A stretch of DNA of 22,796 bases from a virus. A program made the position numbers and the translations under genes. The stretch is from the IMG/VR virus record IMGVR_UViG_3300035487_000976, positions 1 through 22,796 of that record; one strand, written 5' to 3'. Position 1 is the first letter of the stretch. Each line of letters starts with the position of its first letter. Below, in pieces: positions 13,975-21,306 of the stretch. The notes under the pieces were generated by a model. That model saw only the letters and a program-made list of their open reading frames with translations. It ran no database searches and had not been told where the DNA came from.

Positions 13975-14922
13975 ATGAGCAAAGACAAGGAAATTAATTT
14001 AGACGAACAATACAAAGATATTGTTGACGCTACAGAGAATTCAAGTACTAACGAGCCAGTAAATTTAGGATCTGTCAACATGGACAGATATTCTAACCAG
14101 AAAGCACAAGACGCTGATGTCCATTTAGGATACCATGCTGTTGATGCTGTAGGACTTCCATCTGGCGGAAGATTCTATCCAGACGATGCTATTATTAGTG
14201 TTAGAGCTGCTAAAGTTGGAGAGATTAGAAATTTCTCTATTGTAGATGAAAACAACTTAGTAGACATGGAGGAAAAACTAAACTACATAGTAAAGAACTG
14301 TGTTAGAATCTTTTCAGGAAAGAAGAAACTTTCTTATAAAGATATTTTAGAAGAAGATCGTTTCTATATTTTACTTTCAATTAGAGATTTAACATTCCCA
14401 GAACCTGAGAATAAATTAATCACTAAAGCAAGAGATAAAGACGGTGTAGAATTTGATGCTGAGATTTCAGCTAAATATTTCCAAATCTCAGATGTACCAG
14501 AGGATATATCTAAATACTATTCGCATGAGGCAAGAACCTTTAATATCGAAACAAAATCATTTGGTATTATAGACATGTCTCCTCCGACTATTGGTATTAT
14601 GGAGGTAATCACTGATTATATCAAAACAAAACAAATAAACGGAGGTCAATGGGATCAATCATTCCTACAAATACTTCCTTATATACAAAAAGACTGGAGA
14701 GGCTTTAATGAAAAAGCAATCTTCCAAGGTGAAATCGAATTTCAAGGATGGAACGAAAGAAAATATATGTTGGTTTATAGACTCGCTGAAAAGATGAGAG
14801 TTGGTATTAAACCCGAAATGCTAGTACAGCACGAGGATGAGGAGGTCCTCGTACCTATTAATTTTCGTGACGGACTCAAATCTCTTTTCGTTATTTCAGA
14901 TATCACTGGAGAACTTCTTTAA
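13975..14922 (+). CDS. Tail assembly chaperone / gp26-type baseplate hub-related protein (315 aa)
   Basis: The segment VGLPSGGRFYPDDAIISVRA (59-78) followed by AKVGEIRNFS has the form LPSxGxFY....I.VR....E, which I associate with the T4 gp26-type family of baseplate hub/tail chaperone proteins of T4-like phages. The first 50 residues are charged and probably disordered; the remainder is mixed alpha/beta, with a segment EFDAEISAKYFQIS...YYSHEARTFNIETKS in the middle. Position is informative: it lies between the tube protein and the tape measure, where contractile and siphovirus genomes place the G/T tail chaperone pair. It ends in CTT CTT TAA, and the following ORF overlaps in the +1 frame. 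Its identity as a chaperone rests mostly on synteny. Confidence 0.6.
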   Translation: MSKDKEINLDEQYKDIVDATENSSTNEPVNLGSVNMDRYSNQKAQDADVHLGYHAVDAVGLPSGGRFYPDDAIISVRAAKVGEIRNFSIVDENNLVDMEEKLNYIVKNCVRIFSGKKKLSYKDILEEDRFYILLSIRDLTFPEPENKLITKARDKDGVEFDAEISAKYFQISDVPEDISKYYSHEARTFNIETKSFGIIDMSPPTIGIMEVITDYIKTKQINGGQWDQSFLQILPYIQKDWRGFNEKAIFQGEIEFQGWNERKYMLVYRLAEKMRVGIKPEMLVQHEDEEVLVPINFRDGLKSLFVISDITGELL

Positions 14923-14923
14923 A
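14910..14923 (+). promoter_or_regulatory. Possible +1 programmed frameshift site, CTT TAA
   Basis: The 315-codon gene ends GAA CTT CTT TAA. The slip CTT to TTT over a TAA stop is the same type as the known bacterial RF2 site (CTT TGA). After a +1 slip the next codons are AAA ACT AAG TTC TAT ATG, in frame with the 79-residue ORF, producing a 399-residue fusion. GGAG at 14908-14911 stands upstream as a possible stimulatory sequence. Confidence 0.4.
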
Positions 14924-14935
14924 ACTAAGTTCTAT

Positions 14936-15175
14936 ATGATATACCATCTAAAGCTTCAGCCTTCAGAGATTGAAGCTTTAGATTACTACGAGTATTGGTA
15001 TTATGTTAAAGATATGGCAGATGTTCTGAAGAAACAAAATTCAGATAATTCAGATCAAACCGATCAAATGTCAGCTCAGCAAAAAGGAATGATGAGTAGT
15101 ATGAAACCTCCAAAAATGCCTGGAATGTCAGGTGGTGGAATGAAAATGCCAAAAATTTCAATGCCGAAATTCTAA
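14936..15175 (+). CDS. Second tail chaperone ORF (T/gp51-like position), 79 aa
   Basis: The frame is open from about 14837, within the preceding gene, to TAA at 15173-15175. I place the start at the ATG at 14936, 13 bases after the upstream stop, because the residues before it merely shadow the other gene; alternatively it has no own start and is made as a +1 frameshift extension. The product begins MIYHLKLQPSEIEALDYYEY, with an aromatic helix (EYWYYVKDMADVL), then a Gln/Asp/Ser linker and a striking tail of Met, Pro, Gly and Lys (KMPGMSGGGMKMPKISMPKF). A helical N-terminal part with LxPSEIEaLdYYEY resembles the T part of chaperone pairs that binds tape measure proteins. T4 gp51 is much longer (249). 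Confidence 0.55.
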   Translation: MIYHLKLQPSEIEALDYYEYWYYVKDMADVLKKQNSDNSDQTDQMSAQQKGMMSSMKPPKMPGMSGGGMKMPKISMPKF

Positions 15176-15205
15176 TATATATAATACTACTATATAAAAA
15201 ATACT
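15168..15205 (+). promoter_or_regulatory. Two overlapping late-promoter-like boxes ahead of the tape measure gene
   Basis: TATATAA occurs at 15178-15184 and again at 15191-15197, the second 17 bases before the ATG at 15215. Both lie in the 39-base gap after the chaperone ORF. Confidence 0.45.
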
Positions 15206-15214
15206 ATAGAATGA

Positions 15215-18200
15215 ATGGGAATGTTCAGTTCACCTTTTGAAAAATTAACTGCAGATAATCAGGGAGCCATGTCTTCGTCTATGACGAGCATGGCTACATC
15301 TGTTTCTAAAGGCGGTGGTATGTTTGAGATATTCTCTCAAATGCTAACTACACTTAAACAGATAGAAAAGAACACCAGAGTTTCTCAAAAGGGAAAGATG
15401 GGAGCTAAGGCAAAGAGCGCTGTTCTGATGGGTCTTATTGGTGGCAAAAAATTATCCGCAATTGGAAAGGGGCTTAATTTAATTGCAGATGCTCTAAAAA
15501 ACTTTGAGGAACCTGAGCAAATAAAGGCTAAGATGGAGGCTCTTACTGTAGGGCTTATGTTACTTGAAGGAGTTGGTAAATCAATATTTAAATTCGCAGG
15601 ATGGTTAGTATTAGCTACTCCATTATTAATTGTCGCAGCTGTTGTTGCTCCAATTTTAGGATTAACATTAATGATGATCTTAGGAACTCTATCGCTTGTT
15701 GGCAAATTAATGCCAAAGAAAAAGCTGTTACAGACATTTATAATGTTAAGAATGGTTGGAATTGGTATATTTATGTTCGTTTCAATGATTGCTCTTTCAG
15801 GGTTAATAGCTGTATTCGCGCTAAAGGCGCTTCCTATGGTTGCTATGATACTCTTAGGTATGGCTCTAGTTTTTAAATTAATAGACATGATGAAGATAGA
15901 TAAATCAATCCGACATGTTGCTAGAGCTCTTCTAATTGCAGGTAAGGCTATTATAATGCTAGCAGCTGCACTTGTATTATTTAGTTTAATTATAAATCTA
16001 CTAGGAGATCCATTCCAAACAGTACTACTGGTCGGAATGGCTGTTTTAGGTGTTGCAGTATTATTTATGATAATGGATAAGATGCAACTTGATAAATCAA
16101 TGAAAAAGACAGCAAGAGCACTGTTGACGGCTGGACTTTCTATTGTAATTCTTGCAGCATCTATTGTATTAGCTGAAGCGATATTAGGTATGAATGGAGA
16201 TCCCATGAAATCATTACTTATTACTGGTCTATTAATCGGTGGAACCGCGGTATTATTTAATTTAGTTGGAAAACAAGCAGTCAGCATTTTTAAAGGAGCT
16301 ATAGCTCTTATAGTCGCAGGTTTCGCACTAATAGTACTTGGTTTTGGTATATCGTTAATGGCAGAAGCAGCACCAGACATACCAACAGGTTTAGGTATAC
16401 TTGCATTAATCACTGGAATAGGAGTTGTAATGGGAGTTGCTGGTTTAGCAGCTGGATTTATATCGCTCGGTGCCGCATCGATGATAATCGCAGGTATTGC
16501 ACTTCTCGTGCTAGCACCTGGGGTATCGAAAATGGCTGAAACCACAAAGGGTATGTCTACAGAAAATGTTAAAGTCATGGCACTAGTAATTGGAGCTATA
16601 GCAGCAACATTCGCAGCAGCTGGTATTTTAACAATACCTATAGCATTAGGTGCAGGCGCATTAGTAATAGCCGGTATCGCCTTAATCAAAATTGGAAAGG
16701 GATTAGCATCAATGAATACGGCACTACAAGGAACCGATGGTATTCTTGCAGATTCAGGACATGTTACAGAATCTACATTTGGATTCGGTGGTGGTAGAAT
16801 GATGTCAAAAATGGAATACGCTATTCAATCTGTAGGTTATTCATTTGTAATGGCTCCTTGGACCGCAGCTGGAATTGCTATTGGCGTACTCGCTTTAAGA
16901 GATGCTGGTAAGGTTCTTGTTTCAATTGGTATGGGAATTCAACAATTCCAAAAAATAGCAGCAACTGCTGACTTATCTAAATTAGGAGAGAATGTTAACA
17001 TAATAGTAGATACATTATCAACGACTTTTGCGAAAGTAGGAAGACAAATGAAAGGTGGTAAGACCAGTTTAATGAGCGCGGTCTTTGGAACCGGCGGATC
17101 CAATGCAGTAGCTGATGGTATTTCAGCAGTAATGGGTATGGGAGACGCTTTAACAGGGATAGCAGTTGGTTTTCAAAACATGGCAAACCTTAAGTTCCCT
17201 ACTAAATACGATAAAAACGGTAAACCAATAGAATTTGAAACAATGTCATCTGACGCACCTGAAAAGGTAGCAAAGAACGCAGGAATAATAACAAGCGTGC
17301 TTGCTGAGGTATTCGGAAGAATAGGCTTAAAATACCCAGGTGGTAAAAGATCTCTATTTTCTATAAGTTCATCACCAGTATCTGATGGTATTTCTGCAGT
17401 ACAGGGAATGGGAGACGCTTTAACAGGAATTGCATTAGGATTCCAAGCAATGGCAAACCTTAAGTTCCCTACTAAATACGATAAAGAAGGAAAACCAATA
17501 GAATTTGAAACAGTAGATATCCCGGGAGCTGTTAAGAAGGTATCAGCAAATATGACAATGATTCTCTTAGGTGAGAATGGATCCGGAGGTTTAGTAGGCA
17601 TGTTATCTAATATAGGTAAAGCCGGAGGACCAGATGGTGGATTGTTTGGTAGTACAGATTACGAAAAAGGAAAGGAAATGATCCAAGGAATTGGTACTCC
17701 TATTAAAGATCTTGCAGAGGGTGTCAAAAACATGGCAGAACTTAGATTTGCAAATAAGTGGGATAAAGACGGTAAAGCAATCGGTTGGGTTTCTCATACT
17801 GGAATGGCAGCTAGTCTTAAAAAGGTAGAAGAAAATATTAAACAAATCTTATTAGGTAGTGATGGTTCTGGAGGTCTTGTAGGTATCTTTAAAAAACTAG
17901 GAGGAGAAGATGATGGTGGTTGGTTCTCAGCATCATCAATAGAAAAAGGAGCTGACATCGCTAAAATGATATCAAAACCTATAAAGGATATAGCCAGCGC
18001 AGCACAAGAATTAATGTCTGATAAATGGACACCAGAAGGAGCATCTGCCAGAATTGGAGCAATTATAGGAGCACTTGCAAAGGGTGAACAAACTCTTGCC
18101 GCTGGAGGATTATTTGGAAAGGGTTCAAATCCATTAGAAGAAACTGCAAAATTCTTAAAAGCAATTGCAGAACAGGTTGATCCATTTGAAAAGTTTACTC

Positions 18201-18592
18201 AATCATTTGGTAACTATGTTGAAGACTTTGTAAAATATAAAGACGCCATTAACGCGTTTGATCCAGAAAAATTAGAATTGACAACTGAAATGTTTGCAGG
18301 ACTTACACATCTTTCTAAAACTGAAGATGCTATAAATAATATGTCTGAACAACTAGCAGCTGCAATTTATAAACTTGCTGAAATGATTGAATCTACTGGA
18401 GGAGGTACAAGTACTGAAGGTGCTACTAAACCTGCAGGAGCTAGCCCAGCATTTGATGCACCGAAATCTGGAGGTGGAGAAGCCAAATCTGGAGGAGATA
18501 TGTCTGCTGTCGTAAAAGCTATCCAATTATTAGAATCTAGATTAGACGAACCCCTTATTGTTAAGAGCGGATCTAAGAGTTGGTTTAATTAA
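15215..18592 (+). CDS. Tape measure-like protein, 1125 aa, hydrophobic and repetitive
   Basis: Largest gene of the window, directly after the presumed tail chaperones, which is where the tape measure gene lies. Residues 125-500 contain many hydrophobic helices rich in Gly, Ala, Ile and Leu (for example ATPLLIVAAVVAPILGL, 134-150), built from diverged units of about 65 residues: DKSIRHVARALL and DKSMKKTARALL recur at 229 and 294. Residues 590-940 hold about four units of 90-95 residues; two are nearly identical (634-676 and 724-766), and two diverged (around 816 and 911). The C-terminus is a Gly/Ser/Pro linker and a short helix. T4 gp29 is 590 residues. The start used is the in-frame ATG at 15215; ATG at 15211 is out of frame. 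A membrane-interacting protein of other function is the alternative. Confidence 0.72.
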   Translation: MGMFSSPFEKLTADNQGAMSSSMTSMATSVSKGGGMFEIFSQMLTTLKQIEKNTRVSQKGKMGAKAKSAVLMGLIGGKKLSAIGKGLNLIADALKNFEEPEQIKAKMEALTVGLMLLEGVGKSIFKFAGWLVLATPLLIVAAVVAPILGLTLMMILGTLSLVGKLMPKKKLLQTFIMLRMVGIGIFMFVSMIALSGLIAVFALKALPMVAMILLGMALVFKLIDMMKIDKSIRHVARALLIAGKAIIMLAAALVLFSLIINLLGDPFQTVLLVGMAVLGVAVLFMIMDKMQLDKSMKKTARALLTAGLSIVILAASIVLAEAILGMNGDPMKSLLITGLLIGGTAVLFNLVGKQAVSIFKGAIALIVAGFALIVLGFGISLMAEAAPDIPTGLGILALITGIGVVMGVAGLAAGFISLGAASMIIAGIALLVLAPGVSKMAETTKGMSTENVKVMALVIGAIAATFAAAGILTIPIALGAGALVIAGIALIKIGKGLASMNTALQGTDGILADSGHVTESTFGFGGGRMMSKMEYAIQSVGYSFVMAPWTAAGIAIGVLALRDAGKVLVSIGMGIQQFQKIAATADLSKLGENVNIIVDTLSTTFAKVGRQMKGGKTSLMSAVFGTGGSNAVADGISAVMGMGDALTGIAVGFQNMANLKFPTKYDKNGKPIEFETMSSDAPEKVAKNAGIITSVLAEVFGRIGLKYPGGKRSLFSISSSPVSDGISAVQGMGDALTGIALGFQAMANLKFPTKYDKEGKPIEFETVDIPGAVKKVSANMTMILLGENGSGGLVGMLSNIGKAGGPDGGLFGSTDYEKGKEMIQGIGTPIKDLAEGVKNMAELRFANKWDKDGKAIGWVSHTGMAASLKKVEENIKQILLGSDGSGGLVGIFKKLGGEDDGGWFSASSIEKGADIAKMISKPIKDIASAAQELMSDKWTPEGASARIGAIIGALAKGEQTLAAGGLFGKGSNPLEETAKFLKAIAEQVDPFEKFTQSFGNYVEDFVKYKDAINAFDPEKLELTTEMFAGLTHLSKTEDAINNMSEQLAAAIYKLAEMIESTGGGTSTEGATKPAGASPAFDAPKSGGGEAKSGGDMSAVVKAIQLLESRLDEPLIVKSGSKSWFN
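17114..17242 (+). repeat. Direct repeat copy 1 inside tape measure-like gene
   Basis: Encodes DGISAV.GMGDALTGIA and MANLKFPTKYDK (residues 634-676). The stretch gcaaaccttaagttccctac and the following bases are identical to copy 2 270 bases downstream, with other differences mostly synonymous or conservative. Confidence 0.85.
17384..17512 (+). repeat. Direct repeat copy 2 inside tape measure-like gene
   Basis: Second copy (residues 724-766) at a spacing of 270 bases, exactly 90 codons, from copy 1. Nucleotide identity over long runs suggests a recent duplication or ongoing conversion. Confidence 0.85.
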
Positions 18593-18608
18593 TGAAACTT
18601 TTTTAAAC

Positions 18609-18622
18609 TTCCATATATAATT
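18609..18622 (+). promoter_or_regulatory. Candidate late promoter ahead of the membrane coiled-coil gene
   Basis: TTCCATATATAATTAC with TATATAA at 18614-18620 is very similar to TTCCTTATATAATTAT at 19132-19147. The ATG of the next gene is 43 bases further on, longer than at the other genes. Confidence 0.4.
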
Positions 18623-18663
18623 ACTGTTCTTTGAAATTACGGTAAAAATAAAACAAAACAAAT

Positions 18664-19056
18664 ATGGAACAAATAATAGCATTTGTTTTAGGTATAGTGA
18701 TCGTTGCATTACCAATTGCAGTGGTTGTTATGTTTAAGACTAAATCACAAGTTAAAAACCTTTATAAAGAAGTAGAAGACCTACAGTATGTCATTAATGA
18801 TATAGAAACTGAAACAGGTAAAAATGAAGATCAGTTAGATCGTAGAATCGATCAAGAAATTGATAGAGCCGACAAACAAATAGAAGAACTATATAAGTAT
18901 GTTGACAGTCGAACTGATAAAATGGAATCAAGATGTGATTCTAAATTTAATGAAAATTCTAATTTTGCTGATTTAATTCAACATGCAATAGAAAAACTAC
19001 AGCATCAAGTATCAGAAGTTCAAGTAACTTTAGAGAACGAACTCAATAAACAATAA
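18664..19056 (+). CDS. Membrane-anchored coiled-coil protein, 130 aa
   Basis: A single hydrophobic helix at 4-24 (IIAFVLGIVIVALPIAVVVMF) is followed by a basic turn (KTKSQVK) and then a continuous charged helix with heptad-like spacing to the C-terminus (for example DQLDRRIDQEIDRADKQIEE). There is no signal-peptide cleavage site and no lipobox. The basic flank after the helix suggests that the coiled coil faces the cytoplasm. This is the layout of some inner-membrane spanins and of other membrane-tethered phage proteins, but spanins usually face the periplasm, so I leave the function open. A stand-alone unit: TATATAA promoter before it, and a strong terminator 31 bases after it. Confidence 0.78.
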   Translation: MEQIIAFVLGIVIVALPIAVVVMFKTKSQVKNLYKEVEDLQYVINDIETETGKNEDQLDRRIDQEIDRADKQIEELYKYVDSRTDKMESRCDSKFNENSNFADLIQHAIEKLQHQVSEVQVTLENELNKQ

Positions 19057-19087
19057 TTAATTAAAACCAACCGTAATAAAGAACTTC

Positions 19088-19116
19088 AAAGCCCAGTTAA
19101 TTCTGGGCTTTTTTTT
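19088..19116 (+). terminator. Strong Rho-independent terminator
   Basis: AAAGCCCAG at 19088-19096 and CTGGGCTTT at 19103-19111 form a perfect 9-bp stem with loop TTAATT, followed by an unbroken T-run to 19116. It is GC-rich in an AT-rich setting and ends the unit with the membrane coiled-coil gene. Confidence 0.95.
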
Positions 19117-19131
19117 GAAACAAGACTAGAA

Positions 19132-19147
19132 TTCCTTATATAATTAT
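19132..19147 (+). promoter_or_regulatory. Candidate promoter for the accessory gene run
   Basis: TTCCTTATATAATTAT, TATATAA at 19137-19143, 17 bases ahead of the ATG at 19161 and just after a strong terminator, where a new promoter is expected. Confidence 0.45.
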
Positions 19148-19160
19148 TAAATTAAACAAA

Positions 19161-19766
19161 ATGAAGGTTACGAAAAAATTACAAAAGTTTATTGATTCAA
19201 TATCTACAATCGGAGATAGTAACATACCAGATGATGATGGTAAAATCTATTACTCAAACGTAGATGGTTCTTACTTAACTAGAGTTGGAGTGGAAAACTC
19301 ATTAAAGTTCTTATTTAAATATGGAATAAGTGAACAAATCCAAGCTAGAAAAGATAGTGGGGTTGCTAGTATTGGATTCAATCCAATCGAACAAAAATGG
19401 TATGGGTGGTCACATAGAGCACTATATGGTTTTGGTATTGGTAGTGAATGTAAGAAAGGGAATTGTGGATATTCAGCATCTAATAAAATAGATTTTGCAG
19501 AAGAAAACCTAAATTGGTATGGTGATAATGATATGGGTGACACTTATAAAATAAATGCTACTGTAAAAGAACATACAGAAGCTGGTGTTTTGGGGGTTTT
19601 GGTTGAATACGATTATGATAATAGAGTACCTAATGAGGCAACGAGAGGAACTCATAGAACAGAATTTGAACCATATCCAAAAAAGTTTGGTAAAGGTGAG
19701 TGGATTGCAAACACTTTAGAAGATGCAAAGCAAATGGCAATTGATTTCTCAGATGGAGTATCTTAA
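19161..19766 (+). CDS. Conserved phage protein of unknown function, 201 aa
   Basis: The centre QKWYGWSHRALYGFGIGSEC (80-99) is a Trp/Gly-rich motif of a kind I recall from hypothetical proteins of several large phages; no function is established to my knowledge. It is followed by a pair of cysteines (SECKKGNCGY). The C-terminus GKGEWIANTLEDAKQMAIDF (177-196) is a helical conserved end. No membrane helix or catalytic motif is obvious, and the fold appears alpha/beta with many charged loops. The leader attaaattaaacaaaatg is the typical A-rich type, and the same leader precedes the thioredoxin gene 25 bases downstream. Confidence 0.8.
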   Translation: MKVTKKLQKFIDSISTIGDSNIPDDDGKIYYSNVDGSYLTRVGVENSLKFLFKYGISEQIQARKDSGVASIGFNPIEQKWYGWSHRALYGFGIGSECKKGNCGYSASNKIDFAEENLNWYGDNDMGDTYKINATVKEHTEAGVLGVLVEYDYDNRVPNEATRGTHRTEFEPYPKKFGKGEWIANTLEDAKQMAIDFSDGVS

Positions 19767-19791
19767 ATTATAATAAAACAAATTAAACAAA

Positions 19792-20046
19792 ATGAAATAT
19801 CTTTACTTTAGCGCACCATGGTGCGGACCTTGTAGAATGTTAGGTCCACTTATGAATAAAGTTGCAGAACAGGTAACTGTTGAAAAGCACAACATTGATG
19901 AAAACTCAGAATTAGCACAGCAGTATTTCGTAAGAAGTATTCCAACAGTAGTTCTTGTAAATTCCGAAGGAAAAGAACAAGAAAGATTTGTTGGCGTTAA
20001 AGATGAGAAGTTTTACCTTGATAAAATGGCAGAATATGATATCTAG
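19792..20046 (+). CDS. Thioredoxin-like protein (WCGPC)
   Basis: Disulfide oxidoreductase. The active site is APWCGPCRM (8-16) with C11 and C14, and the conserved cis-proline is P51 in RSIPTVVLV. The strand order MKYLYFSAPW, VEKHNIDEN, TVVLVN, then ERFVGV fits a thioredoxin fold that lacks the first strand and helix; at 84 residues it is shorter than a bacterial thioredoxin (about 105) and similar to phage and archaeal mini-thioredoxins. No signal peptide, so cytoplasmic. It may reduce phage or host ribonucleotide reductase or other redox proteins, but no such partner is in the window. The end overlaps the next gene by 11 bases. Confidence 0.92.
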   Translation: MKYLYFSAPWCGPCRMLGPLMNKVAEQVTVEKHNIDENSELAQQYFVRSIPTVVLVNSEGKEQERFVGVKDEKFYLDKMAEYDI

Positions 20047-20326
20047 AAATTCTATAGTAGAAAGATTATTAGACCAAGGTCACATTGTAATAGTATGTGC
20101 TGATAGAATCCTAAATAAGAAGGGTGAATATCTACAAGACATTGAAGATTTACATAGAGATGGTCCAATATCAACAAGTGAAGCTGTATTGTTACTCAGT
20201 GAAGATACTTCAGAATCAATAAATCCATACATACAACAACCAATGTATGTACCTCCAATTCAATGGGATCAAGATCAGACTGGATCACCACCACCAATTT
20301 ATTGTCAAACAACAACATTAGATTAA
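20036..20326 (+). CDS. Hypothetical protein, 96 aa
   Basis: I chose the ATG at 20036, which overlaps the thioredoxin stop by 11 bases, over an in-frame upstream ATG at 19988 buried in the thioredoxin gene. The product has an alpha/beta-like N-terminal half (SIVERLLDQGHIVIVCADRI) and a Pro/Gln-rich C-terminal half (YVPPIQWDQDQ, GSPPPIYC) likely to be extended. No motif recognised. It overlaps the nuclease gene by one base (TAATG), so all three genes are probably co-translated. Confidence 0.68.
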   Translation: MISRNSIVERLLDQGHIVIVCADRILNKKGEYLQDIEDLHRDGPISTSEAVLLLSEDTSESINPYIQQPMYVPPIQWDQDQTGSPPPIYCQTTTLD

Positions 20327-20754
20327 TGTATCAATATAAGGCAAGGGTAAATAGAGTAATTGACGGAGATTCGGTGGTTTTAGATATCGATTTAGGTTTT
20401 GATATGTGGATGAATAATCAAAATATCAGAATTTATGGAATTGACACACCAGAATGCAGAACTAGAGATCTTGATGAAAAAGCAAGAGGGTTTTTAGCAA
20501 AAGAACATGTTGAGAATCTCTTACCAGTTGGAGAAGAAGTCGTTATAGATACTTATAAAGATAGGGCTGGTAAATTTGGAAGAATTCTGGGTAAAATAAC
20601 AAATATCGAAGGAATTGACGTTGGACAATCATTATTAGATGTAAATTTCGCAGTGGCATATTATGGTCAATCTAAGGATGAGATTAAACAACAACATTTA
20701 GATAATAGAGAAATATTAATATTAGAAGAAAGATTTAGACCAGATGCAGATTAA
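20326..20754 (+). CDS. Staphylococcal-type nuclease (SNase/thermonuclease domain)
   Basis: Calcium-dependent nuclease of the OB fold. The conserved features are VNRVIDGDSVVLDIDLGF (8-25) with acidic metal ligands, NIRIYGIDTPECR (33-45) with R35, D40 and E43, and DRAGKFGRILGKI (79-91) with R86. These correspond to the catalytic arginines and glutamate (R35, E43, R87) of the Staphylococcus aureus enzyme, so it is probably active. I place the start at MYQYKARV at 20326, overlapping the upstream stop; the open frame extends 21 codons further upstream but those codons shadow the previous gene. No signal peptide, so an intracellular role (host DNA breakdown, repair or packaging) is more likely than secretion. 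Ends with 11 bases overlap into the epimerase. Confidence 0.88.
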   Translation: MYQYKARVNRVIDGDSVVLDIDLGFDMWMNNQNIRIYGIDTPECRTRDLDEKARGFLAKEHVENLLPVGEEVVIDTYKDRAGKFGRILGKITNIEGIDVGQSLLDVNFAVAYYGQSKDEIKQQHLDNREILILEERFRPDAD

Positions 20755-21301
20755 TAGAAATTTTGAAATTGAAGGATTAATTGAGTTTAGACCAAATATA
20801 TACGGTGATGATCGTGGTCAATTTGTTGAAACTTATAATAGAGAACTTTTATCAGAACTAGGATTTAAAAAAGATTTTAAACAGGATAATCAAAGTATCT
20901 CTAAGGCAAATGTATTTAGAGGAATTCATTTACAACTAGACCCATTTGCACAAGGAAAGCTTGTAAGAGTTGCAAAAGGAAAGGCTATTGATTATGCAGT
21001 AGATCTTAGACCTAATTCACCGACGTTTGGTCAATGGGAATCAGTTATTTTAACACCAGAAGATGCAAATCAATTTTGGGTTCCTGCTGGATTTGGCCAT
21101 GCATTCATGGCACTTGAAGATGATACAATATTTTGTTATAAATGTACTGAGGTATATGCACCAAATCATCAAGTTGCTTTGAGATGGGATGACATTGACA
21201 TTAATTTAGAAATGAATGGAATTACTCCTGAAATTTCAGAAAAAGATGAACAGGCTATTTCCTTAAAAGAATACACTAAACAATATGTTTCATATTTTTA
21301 A
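20744..21301 (+). CDS. rmlC: dTDP-4-dehydrorhamnose 3,5-epimerase-like sugar epimerase (RmlC family)
   Basis: RmlC converts dTDP-4-keto-6-deoxyglucose to dTDP-4-keto-rhamnose. The cupin motifs in order are DDRGQFVETYN (22-32), FKQDNQSISKANVFRGIHLQ (45-64) with catalytic-base position H62, QGKLVRVAKGKAIDYAVDLR (70-89), SPTFGQWESVIL (92-103), FWVPAGFGHAFMAL (111-124) and CYKCTEVYAP (131-140) with tyrosines at 132 and 138. At 185 residues it has the usual length. No RmlA, RmlB or RmlD is in the window, so the enzyme would act on the host pathway or on another sugar as in related 3- or 5-epimerases. Start overlaps the nuclease stop by 11 bases. Confidence 0.88.
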   Translation: MQINRNFEIEGLIEFRPNIYGDDRGQFVETYNRELLSELGFKKDFKQDNQSISKANVFRGIHLQLDPFAQGKLVRVAKGKAIDYAVDLRPNSPTFGQWESVILTPEDANQFWVPAGFGHAFMALEDDTIFCYKCTEVYAPNHQVALRWDDIDINLEMNGITPEISEKDEQAISLKEYTKQYVSYF

Positions 21302-21306
21302 ACAAT

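Noticed and set aside
15385-16689. A 434-codon open frame on the minus strand opposite the tape measure-like gene
   Set aside because: It is opposite Gly/Ala/Ile/Leu-rich codons that produce few stops on the other strand; its product is low-complexity Ile/Pro/Ala/Asn-rich, and it has no leader or promoter.
17173-17845. Further minus-strand open frames opposite the tape measure repeats
   Set aside because: They follow from the same composition and mirror the repeated DNA; no start context or recognisable protein.
19988-20035. Upstream extension of the 96-residue protein into the thioredoxin gene
   Set aside because: These codons encode the conserved end of thioredoxin in another frame, while the ATG at 20036 gives the 11-base overlap seen at neighbouring junctions.
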